A DNA stretch of 21,276 nt from JBDREF01 sp043820045 (GTDB taxonomy: Bacteria > Planctomycetota > Phycisphaerae > Sedimentisphaerales > Anaerobacaceae). Under the pieces are notes generated by a model. The model was not told the DNA's origin. It made no database searches and was given only the letters and a program-made list of their open reading frames with translations. The stretch is taken from the NCBI GenBank assembly GCA_043820045.1, contig JBDREF010000392.1:1-21276 (forward strand), given 5' to 3'. Below are positions 1 through 8,809 of the stretch, piece by piece (the first letter of the stretch is position 1; each line of letters begins with the position of its first letter). The position numbers and the translations under genes are program-made.

Positions 1-1
1 C

Positions 2-646
2 AAACAGATGGCGCTTGCGTGGAACGTTTACGCCGACGATTACGATGGAAAAATCGTGAACGGCAACACAAGCACCGGCGGGCACAACAAGGACGGCACG
101 TGTTGGGTATATTGGCCCGGCCGCGGCGCCTCGGAACAGCAGCGAATAGACGGCATAAAACGCGGGCTGCTCTACGAATACTGCCCGAACATAAAATTGT
201 ACCAGTGCCCGACCGGTGTGCGGGGGGAAATAGTGACGTACGCGATAGTCGATGCCTTGAACGGCTACGACGCGATACCCGGCTCCGAGGGCCAGATAAT
301 CAAGAGCAGAACGCAGATTCGCAATCCCGGCCTGCGGGCGGTGTTCCTCGACGAAGGCAGACTAAGCCCGGCAAGCTGGACCGTCTGGTACAGTGAGGAA
401 CGATGGTGGGACCAGATCACCGCCAGACACGGCGACGGCACGAATTTCTCCTTCGCCGACGGACACGCTGACTACTGGAAGTGGAAGGACCCGCGTACGA
501 TAGAGATCGCCATGATGGACTACGACCAATGGCAAAGCTCCGGCCGGCAAGGCAACCTGTCCCGCTCGACCGGCAGTCAGGACCTGCACAAAGTCCAAAA
601 GGCCGTATGGGGAAAATTAGGCTACACCCCAAGCCCAATCCAGTAA
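2..646 (+). CDS. Pseudopilin-like protein with H-X9-DG domain (5' end outside window)
   Basis: The reading frame is open from the window edge (codons for Lys-Gln precede the first Met at position 8), so the N-terminus, where a prepilin cleavage/methylation segment would sit, is missing. The visible start, KQMALAWNVYADDYDGKIV, matches the conserved stretch that follows the N-terminal helix in planctomycete DUF1559 and related type II secretion pseudopilin-like proteins. Counting the Met at position 8 as 1, His141 is followed by exactly nine residues and then Asp151-Gly152, the H-X9-DG signature, inside HGDGTNFSFADGHADYWKW. Such proteins occur in many copies per planctomycete genome and are thought to be secreted or pilus-associated; their substrates are unknown. 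The stop codon is at 644-646. G+C is higher than in the next two genes. I am sure of the family and not of the role. Confidence 0.88.
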   Translation, partial: KQMALAWNVYADDYDGKIVNGNTSTGGHNKDGTCWVYWPGRGASEQQRIDGIKRGLLYEYCPNIKLYQCPTGVRGEIVTYAIVDALNGYDAIPGSEGQIIKSRTQIRNPGLRAVFLDEGRLSPASWTVWYSEERWWDQITARHGDGTNFSFADGHADYWKWKDPRTIEIAMMDYDQWQSSGRQGNLSRSTGSQDLHKVQKAVWGKLGYTPSPIQ

Positions 647-657
647 CGAACGTGTCC

Positions 658-679
658 AAGCAAGAGCAGCTTCTCGCTT
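658..679 (+). terminator. Possible stem-loop after the pseudopilin-like gene
   Basis: AAGCAAGA (658-665) can pair with TCTCGCTT (672-679), seven of eight positions, around a 6-nt loop, 11 nt after the stop codon. There is no T-run directly behind it, so as an intrinsic terminator it is weak. It may only be a 3'-end-stabilising hairpin. Confidence 0.3.
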
Positions 680-720
680 GACGTGGACGGTCGGCGCCTT
701 ACAAATTTGCAGTTTTTTTC

Positions 721-750
721 TTGTTGCTATGGCGTAGGATATAGTATACC
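721..750 (+). promoter_or_regulatory. Weak candidate promoter for the ATPase-TOPRIM pair
   Basis: TTGTTG (721-726) and TATACC (745-750) are separated by 18 nt in an AT-rich gap just ahead of the ATPase gene. Both boxes are poor matches to consensus. The gap also contains the small palindrome GTATAC. The call is supported mainly by position, between a finished gene and the start of a separate two-gene unit. Confidence 0.25.
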
Positions 751-785
751 ATACGCATGTATTCTGTATCTCAAAGGTAATTATC

Positions 786-1889
786 ATGCTCAGCGATTTA
801 GAAATTAAGAACTTTCGGCCCTTTAAGGACTTACACGTCCGGGATCTCTCGCGAGTCAATCTGTTTGTCGGCCGTAATAACAGTGGCAAGACAACAATCC
901 TGGAAGCTGCCGAAATGCTGCTGAGTGGGGATAGAACAGGCGCAGTGCTTGGCTGTGCGATGCGGCGTGGGGAGATATACGAGCAGCGTGAGCAGGAAAG
1001 AACCAGTCGTTATATTGATGTAAGCCATCTATTTTATGGCCACGACTGCGAGGTCGGGGCACAGTTTCAAATCAAAGGGACAGAATCAGGTGCTGGTCTT
1101 GAGTTGCTGTGCGAGATATGCCCCTCCGATAGTGCTCGAGACAATGACCGGGCTTTATTCTCTGACGTAAATGTACTGGAACCACGTCTGTTGTTGTCTA
1201 TTCGCCATAGCAGGAGCAAGGAGTCTGTAACATACCCGATAGTCTTCTCAGGAGCCATCTCTCTCGATGCTGTTCGTCGCCTGAGTTCCAAGCCAAACTC
1301 TGAGGAAAGACCTGTCAGTTTCATAAGGTCTGAAACCATCGACAGCATCGAACTCCAGGAATTTTGGGATTCGATTGCGCTCACATCAGAGGAGTCGAAT
1401 GTAATCGAAAGTCTCCGGATTCTCGAGCCAATGATTGAGCGGATAGCATTTCTTGGTTCCAGATCATACTACAGGTATCCAGGTTCCCGGTGGGGCATAT
1501 ATGTTAAACTGCGAAATCTCGACAGCCGGATACCCTTAGGAAGTCTCGGTGATGGCATAAGACATCTTCTCACAACCTCTTTGGCTGTTAGCCGTTCTGC
1601 TCATGGATTCGTGATGATCGACGAGATCGACACGGGTCTTCACCACTCTATCATGAGCGATATGTGGCGTGTTCTCATTACGACGGCTGAACGTCTTGAC
1701 GTTCAGTTGTTTGCGACAACGCATAGCCTCGATTGTCTTAGGAGCCTTTCGTGGCTTTCCAGTACTGAACCGGACCTCTGCAAGGGAGTGAGATTGCACA
1801 GGGTCGATGAACAACGAGACAGAACAGTTGTCTATACTACTGATGAGATTTCGATAGCCGCCGATCAACATGTGGAGCTCAGGGGATGA
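786..1889 (+). CDS. AAA family ATPase (SMC/OLD/AriA-like), putative anti-phage sensor
   Basis: A 367-residue ABC-type/AAA_15-AAA_21 ATPase. The N-terminus LEIKNFRPFKDL is typical of RecF/SMC/OLD-like ATPases. Walker A is GRNNSGKT (29-36). A signature-like segment SLGDGIRHLL lies around 253-262, Walker B is VMIDEID (276-282, with Asp279 and Glu280), and the H-loop is ATTHS (His313). There is no long coiled coil, so it is the compact form found in two-gene defence systems. The ATG at 786 is preceded by AAGG with about 8 nt spacing. The stop overlaps the next start by 4 nt (ATGA), so translation is probably coupled and the two products likely act as a complex. By analogy with AriA of PARIS and the ATPase half of OLD/Gabija proteins, it may sense a phage trigger and control the nuclease partner. 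That role is inferred; the ATPase fold is clear. G+C is lower than in the flanking planctomycete genes. Confidence 0.9.
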   Translation: MLSDLEIKNFRPFKDLHVRDLSRVNLFVGRNNSGKTTILEAAEMLLSGDRTGAVLGCAMRRGEIYEQREQERTSRYIDVSHLFYGHDCEVGAQFQIKGTESGAGLELLCEICPSDSARDNDRALFSDVNVLEPRLLLSIRHSRSKESVTYPIVFSGAISLDAVRRLSSKPNSEERPVSFIRSETIDSIELQEFWDSIALTSEESNVIESLRILEPMIERIAFLGSRSYYRYPGSRWGIYVKLRNLDSRIPLGSLGDGIRHLLTTSLAVSRSAHGFVMIDEIDTGLHHSIMSDMWRVLITTAERLDVQLFATTHSLDCLRSLSWLSSTEPDLCKGVRLHRVDEQRDRTVVYTTDEISIAADQHVELRG

Positions 1890-2518
1890 GACGAGAAAGC
1901 TCATCGTACAGACTTCTCGTTGAAGGGACTGATGACAAACATTCCGTAATTCATCTGATGAAAAGACACGGGATCGATTGGGATAATCCCGCAAATGTTC
2001 TTCCTCATGTGCATGATTGCGGAGGCTTTGGACCATTAGTGAAATCCATACAAGTTAACGTGAAGTCCTACAAACGGCTTGGAATCATTGTAGATGCAAA
2101 CTTGGATGTGGATAAGCGATGGCAACAGGTGACTAACGAGCTTTCCAAAATAGATATCACACTTCCGGAGTCACCCAATAGAGATGGAACGATAATTGGC
2201 GGCATGTACGCTGACTGGAAGGTTGGTGTTTGGCTTATGCCTGATAATCAAAACAAAGGGGAGCTTGAAGATTTTCTGGGCAAGTTGGTGCCATCAGATG
2301 ATAAGTGTTGGTCGTATGCAGATGAAGTAACGAAGCACGCAAAGCAGATCGGCGCTCAGTTCTCTGATAAATTGTTCAGCAAAGCGAGAGTCCATACATG
2401 GCTTGCGTGGCAGGAAAATCCGGGCCTACCATTTGGAACGGCCATCACAGCAAAATATTTCGGAGCGGACTCACGAGAAGCTTTGAAATTCGTGCAATGG
2501 TTCAATCTTCTGTTCTGA
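1886..2518 (+). CDS. DUF3226 TOPRIM-fold protein, putative effector nuclease partner of the ATPase
   Basis: A 210-residue protein of the DUF3226 type. TOPRIM-like acidic positions are visible: Glu13 in LLVEGTDD (10-17), and Asp70, Asp74 and Asp76 in IIVDANLDVDKRW (67-79). Later family hallmarks are LMPDN followed by GELEDFL, and near the C-terminus WLAWQENPGLPFGTAITAKYF. TOPRIM folds use these acids to bind metal ions in nucleases, primases and topoisomerases. In OLD and PARIS systems the TOPRIM subunit (AriB, DUF4435) cuts nucleic acid or tRNA. The gene starts inside the end of the ATPase gene (4-nt overlap), and a purine stretch AGGGG directly abuts the ATG, so coupled translation is likely. 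Nuclease activity and immune function are inferred; the family and the paired arrangement are seen. A standalone metabolic TOPRIM role is less likely because of the coupling. Confidence 0.85.
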   Translation: MRRESSSYRLLVEGTDDKHSVIHLMKRHGIDWDNPANVLPHVHDCGGFGPLVKSIQVNVKSYKRLGIIVDANLDVDKRWQQVTNELSKIDITLPESPNRDGTIIGGMYADWKVGVWLMPDNQNKGELEDFLGKLVPSDDKCWSYADEVTKHAKQIGAQFSDKLFSKARVHTWLAWQENPGLPFGTAITAKYFGADSREALKFVQWFNLLF

Positions 2519-2570
2519 TGATCCAGTCCTTTTTCAGAGCGGAGAGCGATCAAGTACGGCCACCAATTAA

Positions 2571-2702
2571 TGGCTGGGGGAATGGATACGGACGTTTACT
2601 GATTTCCTGCCGGAGCGCGGCAGCCCACCTCCCAAGTTTTGTGGATATCCGGGTGAGTCGGCTTTGATGAACTACGACCCAACTGCCGGGCTCCGCCAGT
2701 GA
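2571..2702 (+). pseudogene. Possible relic: 43-codon open stretch without a start codon
   Basis: Between the ATPase-TOPRIM module and the large operon, the frame beginning just after TAA at 2568-2570 runs for 43 codons to TGA at 2700-2702. It reads like the C-terminal end of a protein, with GEWIRTFTDFLPERGSPPPK followed by FCGYPGESALMNYDPTAGLR. It has no plausible start codon in front of it, and its composition is nearer to the high-G+C genes than to the neighbouring module. It could be the tail of a gene truncated when the module arrived. I do not recognise the family, and 43 open codons can also arise by chance. The rest of 2519-2799 shows nothing I can name. Confidence 0.3.
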
Positions 2703-2799
2703 CCTTCTCAAACCAGCCGGAAGAGGGCAGGCATGAGAGAACTAATCGAAACGAATAACCAAGTTATGCTGGAGTGTAAGGCGGGGCAGCCGCACTGGG

Positions 2800-5412
2800 C
2801 TATTGACCAAGGGCTTGGATTATGGCTTGTTTGGCTGTTTCTGTTGCGGGGCTGCGGGGGTAGTCTCTGGTCAATTGAGCGTAAACGGATTTGGCTTTTT
2901 CTATGTCTTTCATGCCGCACAGGGCAAATACCTGGCGGGCGAGGACTTCGGCGATGTCGTAATCGTTCAACTGTAAGTTCTTGAGCCGTTCGGCTAAATA
3001 GAACGCCGCCTGAAACTCTTCGGCGGCTAAGTGTATGTCGAGTTTCACAATGTTCTCACCCGGCGCGAACAATTTCACAGGGTCCTCGGCGATAATCGTC
3101 TCGATATTCGCCGCGGCGAAATTCAACTGGGCCGCATCGCCCTTATACTCAGCCAGCATTCTCGCGTGTCTGAGCAAGCCGGCATGCTTGATATGCTGCT
3201 TTGTTTTGTCGGCGGGTTTCGAGGAGTCGCTCAGTCGTTGAACCAGGTCGATAGCTTCCTTTGCCTGCCCCAAGCCCAGCATCGCCTGCGCTTTCGCCGT
3301 TATCGCACGGCGGGCCAGGTCATCGGGCGAAGCTGCGTCTATCGCAAGCGGGTCGAGCATCTTCAAAGCCTCATCGTTTCTTCCGAAGAACTTTATCAGA
3401 ATCTCGGCCTGATAGACCGCCGCTCTTCGTTGAACGGATTTATCCACGCCGTTCTTTGTCGCAAGCCGGCTGAAAAGCTCCAGGGCCTTGTCGTATTTCT
3501 TCAGCTCGGCGGAACAAAGGTATTGCCCGAAGTCAAAGAGGAAATCTGTATCGCCCGATTCCTGCACGAGCCTGACCACCCCTTCGCTCAGGGCCGCGGT
3601 GGCGCGAGTCTTCCAGTCGGGACGGTCGGCCTGCTCGGCCATGACGGACAGGTTTATAAGGTCGTCCGGAGGAGACTTGGCCAGGTCTCGCTTCTTTACG
3701 ACTTCATCGAAAAAGTCCGCATTGTCCGTATCCATGAGGCACTTGTCCCACGCGCAGTGGACATAGACATCATGGCTGGCCTGCGCTAAGGATTTGCCGT
3801 CCAGCGATACTTCGAGTTCAACTTTTCGCAGCGCCGGCCGCAGGAAAACGTGATCGACCGTCTCGCCCGCCGCAACCGTCCCATCGTCAAAAGTCCAGCG
3901 GTACGAGTACCGCCTCAGCGCATCCGGCCTGATTGCCTTGAATCGCATCGCAACAAAAGCAGTTCCGGTCTGTTCGAGGCGGAAATCATCCACGGGCCAC
4001 CACTCGAAGGCCGCATAAGGTTTATTCGGCTCTTCGAAGTCAGCGGAAACGGCTTCGTAGTGCCCGAACGGAATGAAATCTGTTCGGGTCATCACCCTCA
4101 ACTCCTCGCCGGGTTTCTTCCATGCGGCGACGGCAAACATTTTCTCCCACTGGGCATAGTGATAGTACTCCAGTTTATGTATGCCGGGCTTGAGAGAGAT
4201 ATTGCCCTTTTTCTCTCCTCGCAGCCCCCCCTGTATATCGTGCTGACCGGGCCAGCCCGCCACTAACTCGCCGTCGATACTCAGATAGGAGTCCCAGCGG
4301 GAAATCGTGGCAAAGGTGTACTGGCCGGCCTTGGGCACCTCAAAGAAACCCTTGTAGTGATAGAGTCCGAAACCACCTCTCGCAGGAGGCTCACTCGTGC
4401 TGTAAGCCGGCTTTCTATGAATTGGAAACGAATGCTGAATATCATCGACGAGACTACGGCCCACCGGCTGGGCCGTCTTGTCGAAAGCCTCCTGGAATTG
4501 CGGCAGTTTGTCCGACGAGCGAAGACCTCTGTTTGTCCATCTTGTCTCGAGCACGAGCCCGGCCCGGGGCTCCCATGATGTACTCGACTCGCTCTGTTTG
4601 GCTTTGGGCACGAGATAGATCAGGTAGCTCGGATAGCCTTTGGTACTCTCGAAGAGAATATCCATCGGTTCGCCCCGCCCTGCCGAGAGAATCCGGCTGT
4701 TGACTCTTGCCCCGCTGCTGGTAATGAAAACCTCCGGCGTAAAATCTTCCAAATTGTACCCGGGAGCGTAAATTCGTACGGAAGATACCTCGGGGAACCG
4801 GCCCCTGAGCATGAATCCCGGATCCACCCACCTGGCCCAGCGAAAATACTTGCTGTCGGATGCTTCTACCACGAGCTTGAGCTGCTTGCTCCGGGCCGGT
4901 ATCGCGGTGTTGATCTCCTCCAACTGCCTGCGCTTGGTGAGCGGATCGGACCTGAATATGAGCCTCTTGTCTGCATACACCTCGAAAATAACCGAAGTGT
5001 TCGGATCGGCGCCGTCAATGATTCCGGCCCTGGCGACAAAGTGCGTGAAGTCTTTGTGAAGGTTATAGATAATCGGCTTGGAGCCAAAAGAGGGAAGAAA
5101 ATTCAGGCAGAGCCTGCCGTTGATCCGACGCTTATCAGTCCACCTGTTCTTCTCTATCCATTTTTGCACACTTTCCGATTTCTTGTCGGGCTGAATATCC
5201 AGAAGCGAGACGTGGGGAATGAGCGACTTGGCATAATCCTTTTCGACCCGAAACCGAACTGCCGCATCTTTCACGTGCCAGGAAGGCGAAGATGCAACTT
5301 CCTCGGACCTGGCCGCGCCGGAAGAAAATATAGCCATCGCAGCACAGCACAGAAGGCATCTGATTTGCACGTGTGTTCTCGCTCCCAGTTGTATTCTCCC
5401 GGATCTAATCAT
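2800..5412 (-). CDS. Exported NPCBM-PA14-PKD-TPR protein, last gene of the operon
   Basis: I place the start at the ATG ending at 5412, giving 870 residues. It is directly followed by a basic n-region and a hydrophobic signal peptide (CLLCCAAMAIFSSGAARSEE), and it leaves a 31-nt gap to the preceding gene; the longer frame from 5505 would bury the signal 50 residues in and overlap the upstream gene. In order, the mature protein shows an NPCBM-like carbohydrate-binding module (about residues 95-205, with a Tyr-x-Leu near its start and a closing ARWVDPGF), a PA14-like module (about 340-440, with GFFEVPKAGQYTF), a PKD-like Ig fold (about 490-545, with YSYRWTFDDGTV), and a C-terminal TPR-like helical half. 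The modules suggest a periplasmic or surface protein that binds glycans and protein partners. No catalytic residues are evident. It ends the eight-gene unit, so it probably serves the same envelope complex. Domain calls are by eye. Confidence 0.8.
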   Translation of the reverse strand: MIRSGRIQLGARTHVQIRCLLCCAAMAIFSSGAARSEEVASSPSWHVKDAAVRFRVEKDYAKSLIPHVSLLDIQPDKKSESVQKWIEKNRWTDKRRINGRLCLNFLPSFGSKPIIYNLHKDFTHFVARAGIIDGADPNTSVIFEVYADKRLIFRSDPLTKRRQLEEINTAIPARSKQLKLVVEASDSKYFRWARWVDPGFMLRGRFPEVSSVRIYAPGYNLEDFTPEVFITSSGARVNSRILSAGRGEPMDILFESTKGYPSYLIYLVPKAKQSESSTSWEPRAGLVLETRWTNRGLRSSDKLPQFQEAFDKTAQPVGRSLVDDIQHSFPIHRKPAYSTSEPPARGGFGLYHYKGFFEVPKAGQYTFATISRWDSYLSIDGELVAGWPGQHDIQGGLRGEKKGNISLKPGIHKLEYYHYAQWEKMFAVAAWKKPGEELRVMTRTDFIPFGHYEAVSADFEEPNKPYAAFEWWPVDDFRLEQTGTAFVAMRFKAIRPDALRRYSYRWTFDDGTVAAGETVDHVFLRPALRKVELEVSLDGKSLAQASHDVYVHCAWDKCLMDTDNADFFDEVVKKRDLAKSPPDDLINLSVMAEQADRPDWKTRATAALSEGVVRLVQESGDTDFLFDFGQYLCSAELKKYDKALELFSRLATKNGVDKSVQRRAAVYQAEILIKFFGRNDEALKMLDPLAIDAASPDDLARRAITAKAQAMLGLGQAKEAIDLVQRLSDSSKPADKTKQHIKHAGLLRHARMLAEYKGDAAQLNFAAANIETIIAEDPVKLFAPGENIVKLDIHLAAEEFQAAFYLAERLKNLQLNDYDIAEVLARQVFALCGMKDIEKAKSVYAQLTRDYPRSPATETAKQAIIQALGQ

Positions 5413-5443
5413 ATTGCTCAAGTTCGGCAGACGATGGAATTTG

Positions 5444-8400
5444 TCATTTGTCCTGGGCGGATTCGTCTTTAACTGCGGTCTTCGCCAACGCTTCGAAATA
5501 CGCACTTACCATCTGATCGTAACCCCTGAAATTCGACATCTGCCTCCTGGAAATCATATTTTGGAGCTTTCTGGCCAGAACCGGGTCGTCGGTGTACTGC
5601 ATGGCAACCTGGCTGCCCATTGCACCTCGTGACCTCTTCAGCGATTCAACAGTCTCATCGTATGCCTGGTTGATTGCAATTCCATCAGCGCGTTTAATCG
5701 ATTCTTCCAGAGTTTTCATAGCCCGGATCGAAACTTCAAGCTCGGTTGCAGAAAGATTATGCCGTTTAAGTTCCAGAACCAGCTCTTCCGATGCCTGCCT
5801 GATACCCTGCTGTTTCTGCAGGGTCGCCTGCATCATCTCCAGCACCTTGGGCGGCAGCTTTCCACCCATGCCGAACTCAGTCGTGCTGTCGGTGGTCTTA
5901 CCGAGACCTGTCCCCCCGGTGGCGGCTCCGACGTCCTGATCTTCGACCTGCCCGCCTTCGAGCGGCGTGTTGGATACGCGTTCCCGCAGGCCGTATTCGT
6001 TCTGATCGAGGTCTTTGGCGACCGATTCGACGAGTTGCCCGTCGGACATGCCGCTACGGCCGGCGCCGCTTCTTCCCTCCAGAACATTATCTTCCGGCTT
6101 CTGATCGCCGGTCTTGCCTTTGGCGCTGGTGCTGCTTATGGTCCCGTCGGCAACAGGCCCGGCGGTATGATCCAGGGAGTTGAGGTAGCTGCCGACGTCT
6201 TCCACCTCCGGCCGCATTTCTTCTTCCGATGTTATCAAATCGCCGACGAGATCCTCCAACTCGCTCGGAAGCTCTGCAAGCGGGGCTACCAGTTGTTCGT
6301 CCTCGGGAATCTCGGCGACGAACTGGATATTGTCGTACGCCCCGAGCGTCGCTTCGCAGTTTATCATAAGCTCTTCGGCCATTTCGACCGCTTCGGTTTC
6401 CAAACGATACGCATCCTGCCGGGCCTGGCGCATTTCGGCGGCCTCTTCGGCTTTGTCGGCCAGCTCATCGGCCTTCTCATAGATACTCTTCATCTCGTCA
6501 ACCATTTGGTCGTCGCCAAAATCCAGAAGATTCATATTGCTCAGATCGTTGACAACGTCCTTCAGAATTTCCGCGAGCTTCGACTGGTCAATCGCGAGGT
6601 CTTCGAGCAGTTCCTTGTCGTCCTCGGAGAAGTCCTCCGGCGGCTGATCCTGAACCATCTGGCGCTTCTCCATGATATCTTTCTGCTGCTTTACAAACTC
6701 GCCCAGCTCCTTGGCCGTGTTTTCCAACGTCTCTGGCGGAGTTTCACTGAGCGTATCTTCCTCCTGTCCCAGAAGCTCCGCCATTTCCTTCTCCGCTTCG
6801 GTCCGGCTCTGCATGGCTACGATACCTTTGAGGGCCATGAGCTGATCGAGGAGATAAGCCTGCTGCTTTTCGACGGACTTGAGAGAAGACGAAGCGGAGC
6901 TGTTATCGATTTTCCCGGCCGAGTCCGTTCCTGCTATTCTTTCCAGAATTCTCGCGTGCTCGTTATCCCGCAATTCGATGAGTCGAGAGACAAATCTCGG
7001 TTTGGGCTCGGCGGAGACTTGCCCCGCCGCGGTCATATGCGATCCTACCGTCTCCTGCTTTTGCTTCATCTGCGCCAGGTGCGGCTTGACGGCGGCAAGG
7101 TTCTCAGAACCGCTGCGATTCGCATCCACTACATCATCGAGATTCGCCATCAGGTTCACGGTGACGCCGAGAGCCGTCTGCTGAGCTATTATCGCCTTGT
7201 CCAGTTCTGCAAAAGCATCACTGTTCGGGTCGTCCTCGGAAATCGTCATTTCCTCCAGAGACTTGACCTGCAGCGTCAAAGGCTTGGACTTGCCGACATT
7301 CCCCGCAGGACTGAAATCTTCGCAGAACGCCTCCAGAACGTAAGTCTCACCGGGCTTGAACGAACTTGCGTCTATCGACAGAAGCAAAGTTTCAAGCGCC
7401 TCCGTTCTGCCTGGGGGGCCCTCGTAATCCCAGCTCTTAATTTCCTGGGCGGAACTGTCGGCCCTTACGGAATTCTGCGTCACATGAATCCGCCTGGCCC
7501 CGAAATCATCGTAAGCCTGTATGTCAATCCTCAGCCTCTCGCCGAGACTCACTCGACGGCTGAACTCGGATGTGACAAATTCCACTTCAGGCGGCCGGTC
7601 CTGCTGTACAAGTACCGGCCCTTCGGCAATTTTTATCCGCTGGTCGAATCCTTTCGCCTTGACCTGTACCTGATAGGACCCCGCCTGCCGCAACTGCGTC
7701 TTGGCCGTCCAGAGTCCGTTGTTATTCTCAAACGCGATCCAGTCACCAGAATCCTTGAACCAGAGCCCTTCGGCACTTTTGTCGAGTTTTACGTTGACCG
7801 CCACCGCCGAACCGGCCGGACCAGCCAGAGCCTCTGGCGGCCCAAGAGTACTCACAGGCGCAGCGCCTGTATAGGCAGGAGCTGTAATATGAAACTCGGA
7901 TTCCTTGATGTGCGGGAGCCTGTTCACCGTCACCTTGATACTCGGCGTATATGTATCGGCGGCAAAGACGCGAAAAGCAAAGGACTCGCGAACCGATTTG
8001 AACGTATAATCGTAGCTGTTGTTCCCCTCGCTTGACGCCTGCATTGTGGTGCTCTTGTTCGGGCCTTTCTCGTTGCTGACATAATCACCGCCCTGCTGCC
8101 ACACAATCTCAGGATATTTCAAAAGCGACTTCTCGCCCTCAAGGCCTGCGACCTCGACGTGCACCTTCAAATCGTCGCCTTCGGCCAGGAATACGTCCCT
8201 GGACGGCGTGACTTTAAGAACCACCGAGCCGGCGGGAGGAACGTCGCCCAACGGACTGATATATCGAAGCAGTGCGTTTGTAACCTGATGGCCCTTGCTG
8301 ATGCCGTAGATACCCCATATCATAATAAGAATCATAAGGGCCGCCAGCCAGCGGCTGAGTTTCTTGAACTGCCACAACTCGTCAACCTTTGCTTTGGCCA

Positions 8401-8809
8401 TCATCTCCGAGCCCGTTCTGATCGTTTCCTGGGCAAAAGGCTCCTGCCTCGGGCTGAGCCGGGCGGACTCGAAGCATAACGCGTTTATCAGCATATTTTC
8501 GGGAATTGCAAACTTCTTCTCCAGGAACAGTGTAACGGATTCGAGTCTTTCCCGCCGGACAACGGGCATCAGCAGAAGCTGCCAGAATTCGAACAGCATT
8601 ACGCCAAGCCCGCCCAGCCCCAAAGCCAGGCGCAGTCCTTCCGGAAGATGCAAGAGATTGTCCACCATGAACAGGACAAGCCACATCCCCAGGGTGACCA
8701 CCAGCCATATCAGCAGGCCCCTGAGCAATCGGCTCGTGAGCATAAGGTTGCGAGTTCGCAGTATCAGCTCGTGGATATTGTCGTCTTCATGTGTAACTAT
8801 CTGGTTCAT
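5444..8809 (-). CDS. Large DUF4175-like membrane protein
   Basis: A 1121-residue inner-membrane protein. Three hydrophobic segments are visible at about 31-49, 59-80 and 153-171, with a cytoplasmic stretch between the second and third containing a phrase (LEKKFAIPENMLINAL) typical of DUF4175-type proteins. After the third segment comes a long extracytoplasmic part with beta-rich repeats, including the characteristic PAYTG (311-315), then from about residue 540 a very acidic helical region with strong coiled-coil character rich in Glu, Lys, Gln and Leu. The start codon overlaps the stop of the preceding gene by 4 nt (ATGA). In Planctomycetota, proteins of this build regularly stand next to MoxR/VWA genes. 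Its biochemical role is not known; a scaffold spanning the membrane and periplasm is my inference. The long open frame on the opposite strand here is a composition artefact. Confidence 0.82.
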   Translation of the reverse strand: MNQIVTHEDDNIHELILRTRNLMLTSRLLRGLLIWLVVTLGMWLVLFMVDNLLHLPEGLRLALGLGGLGVMLFEFWQLLLMPVVRRERLESVTLFLEKKFAIPENMLINALCFESARLSPRQEPFAQETIRTGSEMMAKAKVDELWQFKKLSRWLAALMILIMIWGIYGISKGHQVTNALLRYISPLGDVPPAGSVVLKVTPSRDVFLAEGDDLKVHVEVAGLEGEKSLLKYPEIVWQQGGDYVSNEKGPNKSTTMQASSEGNNSYDYTFKSVRESFAFRVFAADTYTPSIKVTVNRLPHIKESEFHITAPAYTGAAPVSTLGPPEALAGPAGSAVAVNVKLDKSAEGLWFKDSGDWIAFENNNGLWTAKTQLRQAGSYQVQVKAKGFDQRIKIAEGPVLVQQDRPPEVEFVTSEFSRRVSLGERLRIDIQAYDDFGARRIHVTQNSVRADSSAQEIKSWDYEGPPGRTEALETLLLSIDASSFKPGETYVLEAFCEDFSPAGNVGKSKPLTLQVKSLEEMTISEDDPNSDAFAELDKAIIAQQTALGVTVNLMANLDDVVDANRSGSENLAAVKPHLAQMKQKQETVGSHMTAAGQVSAEPKPRFVSRLIELRDNEHARILERIAGTDSAGKIDNSSASSSLKSVEKQQAYLLDQLMALKGIVAMQSRTEAEKEMAELLGQEEDTLSETPPETLENTAKELGEFVKQQKDIMEKRQMVQDQPPEDFSEDDKELLEDLAIDQSKLAEILKDVVNDLSNMNLLDFGDDQMVDEMKSIYEKADELADKAEEAAEMRQARQDAYRLETEAVEMAEELMINCEATLGAYDNIQFVAEIPEDEQLVAPLAELPSELEDLVGDLITSEEEMRPEVEDVGSYLNSLDHTAGPVADGTISSTSAKGKTGDQKPEDNVLEGRSGAGRSGMSDGQLVESVAKDLDQNEYGLRERVSNTPLEGGQVEDQDVGAATGGTGLGKTTDSTTEFGMGGKLPPKVLEMMQATLQKQQGIRQASEELVLELKRHNLSATELEVSIRAMKTLEESIKRADGIAINQAYDETVESLKRSRGAMGSQVAMQYTDDPVLARKLQNMISRRQMSNFRGYDQMVSAYFEALAKTAVKDESAQDK

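Noticed and set aside
2740..2800. Terminator after the last operon gene
   Set aside because: Only a 5-bp AT-rich inverted repeat (ATAAC/GTTAT with a 3-nt loop) was found, with no GC stem and no T-run, so I did not annotate it.
3031..3789. A 252-codon plus-strand open frame opposite the NPCBM/PA14/TPR gene
   Set aside because: It mirrors the TPR-coding region; no domain, signal or ribosome binding site supports it.
5413..5505. Longer N-terminus for the NPCBM/PA14/TPR protein (start at 5505)
   Set aside because: It overlaps the upstream stop by about 60 nt and places the signal peptide 50 residues inside the protein.
5759..8035. A 758-codon open frame on the plus strand opposite the DUF4175-like gene
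   Set aside because: It lies wholly antisense to a clear membrane/coiled-coil protein, has low-complexity Arg/Leu-rich composition and no Shine-Dalgarno or domain. Long antisense frames are common opposite high-G+C genes with strong codon bias.
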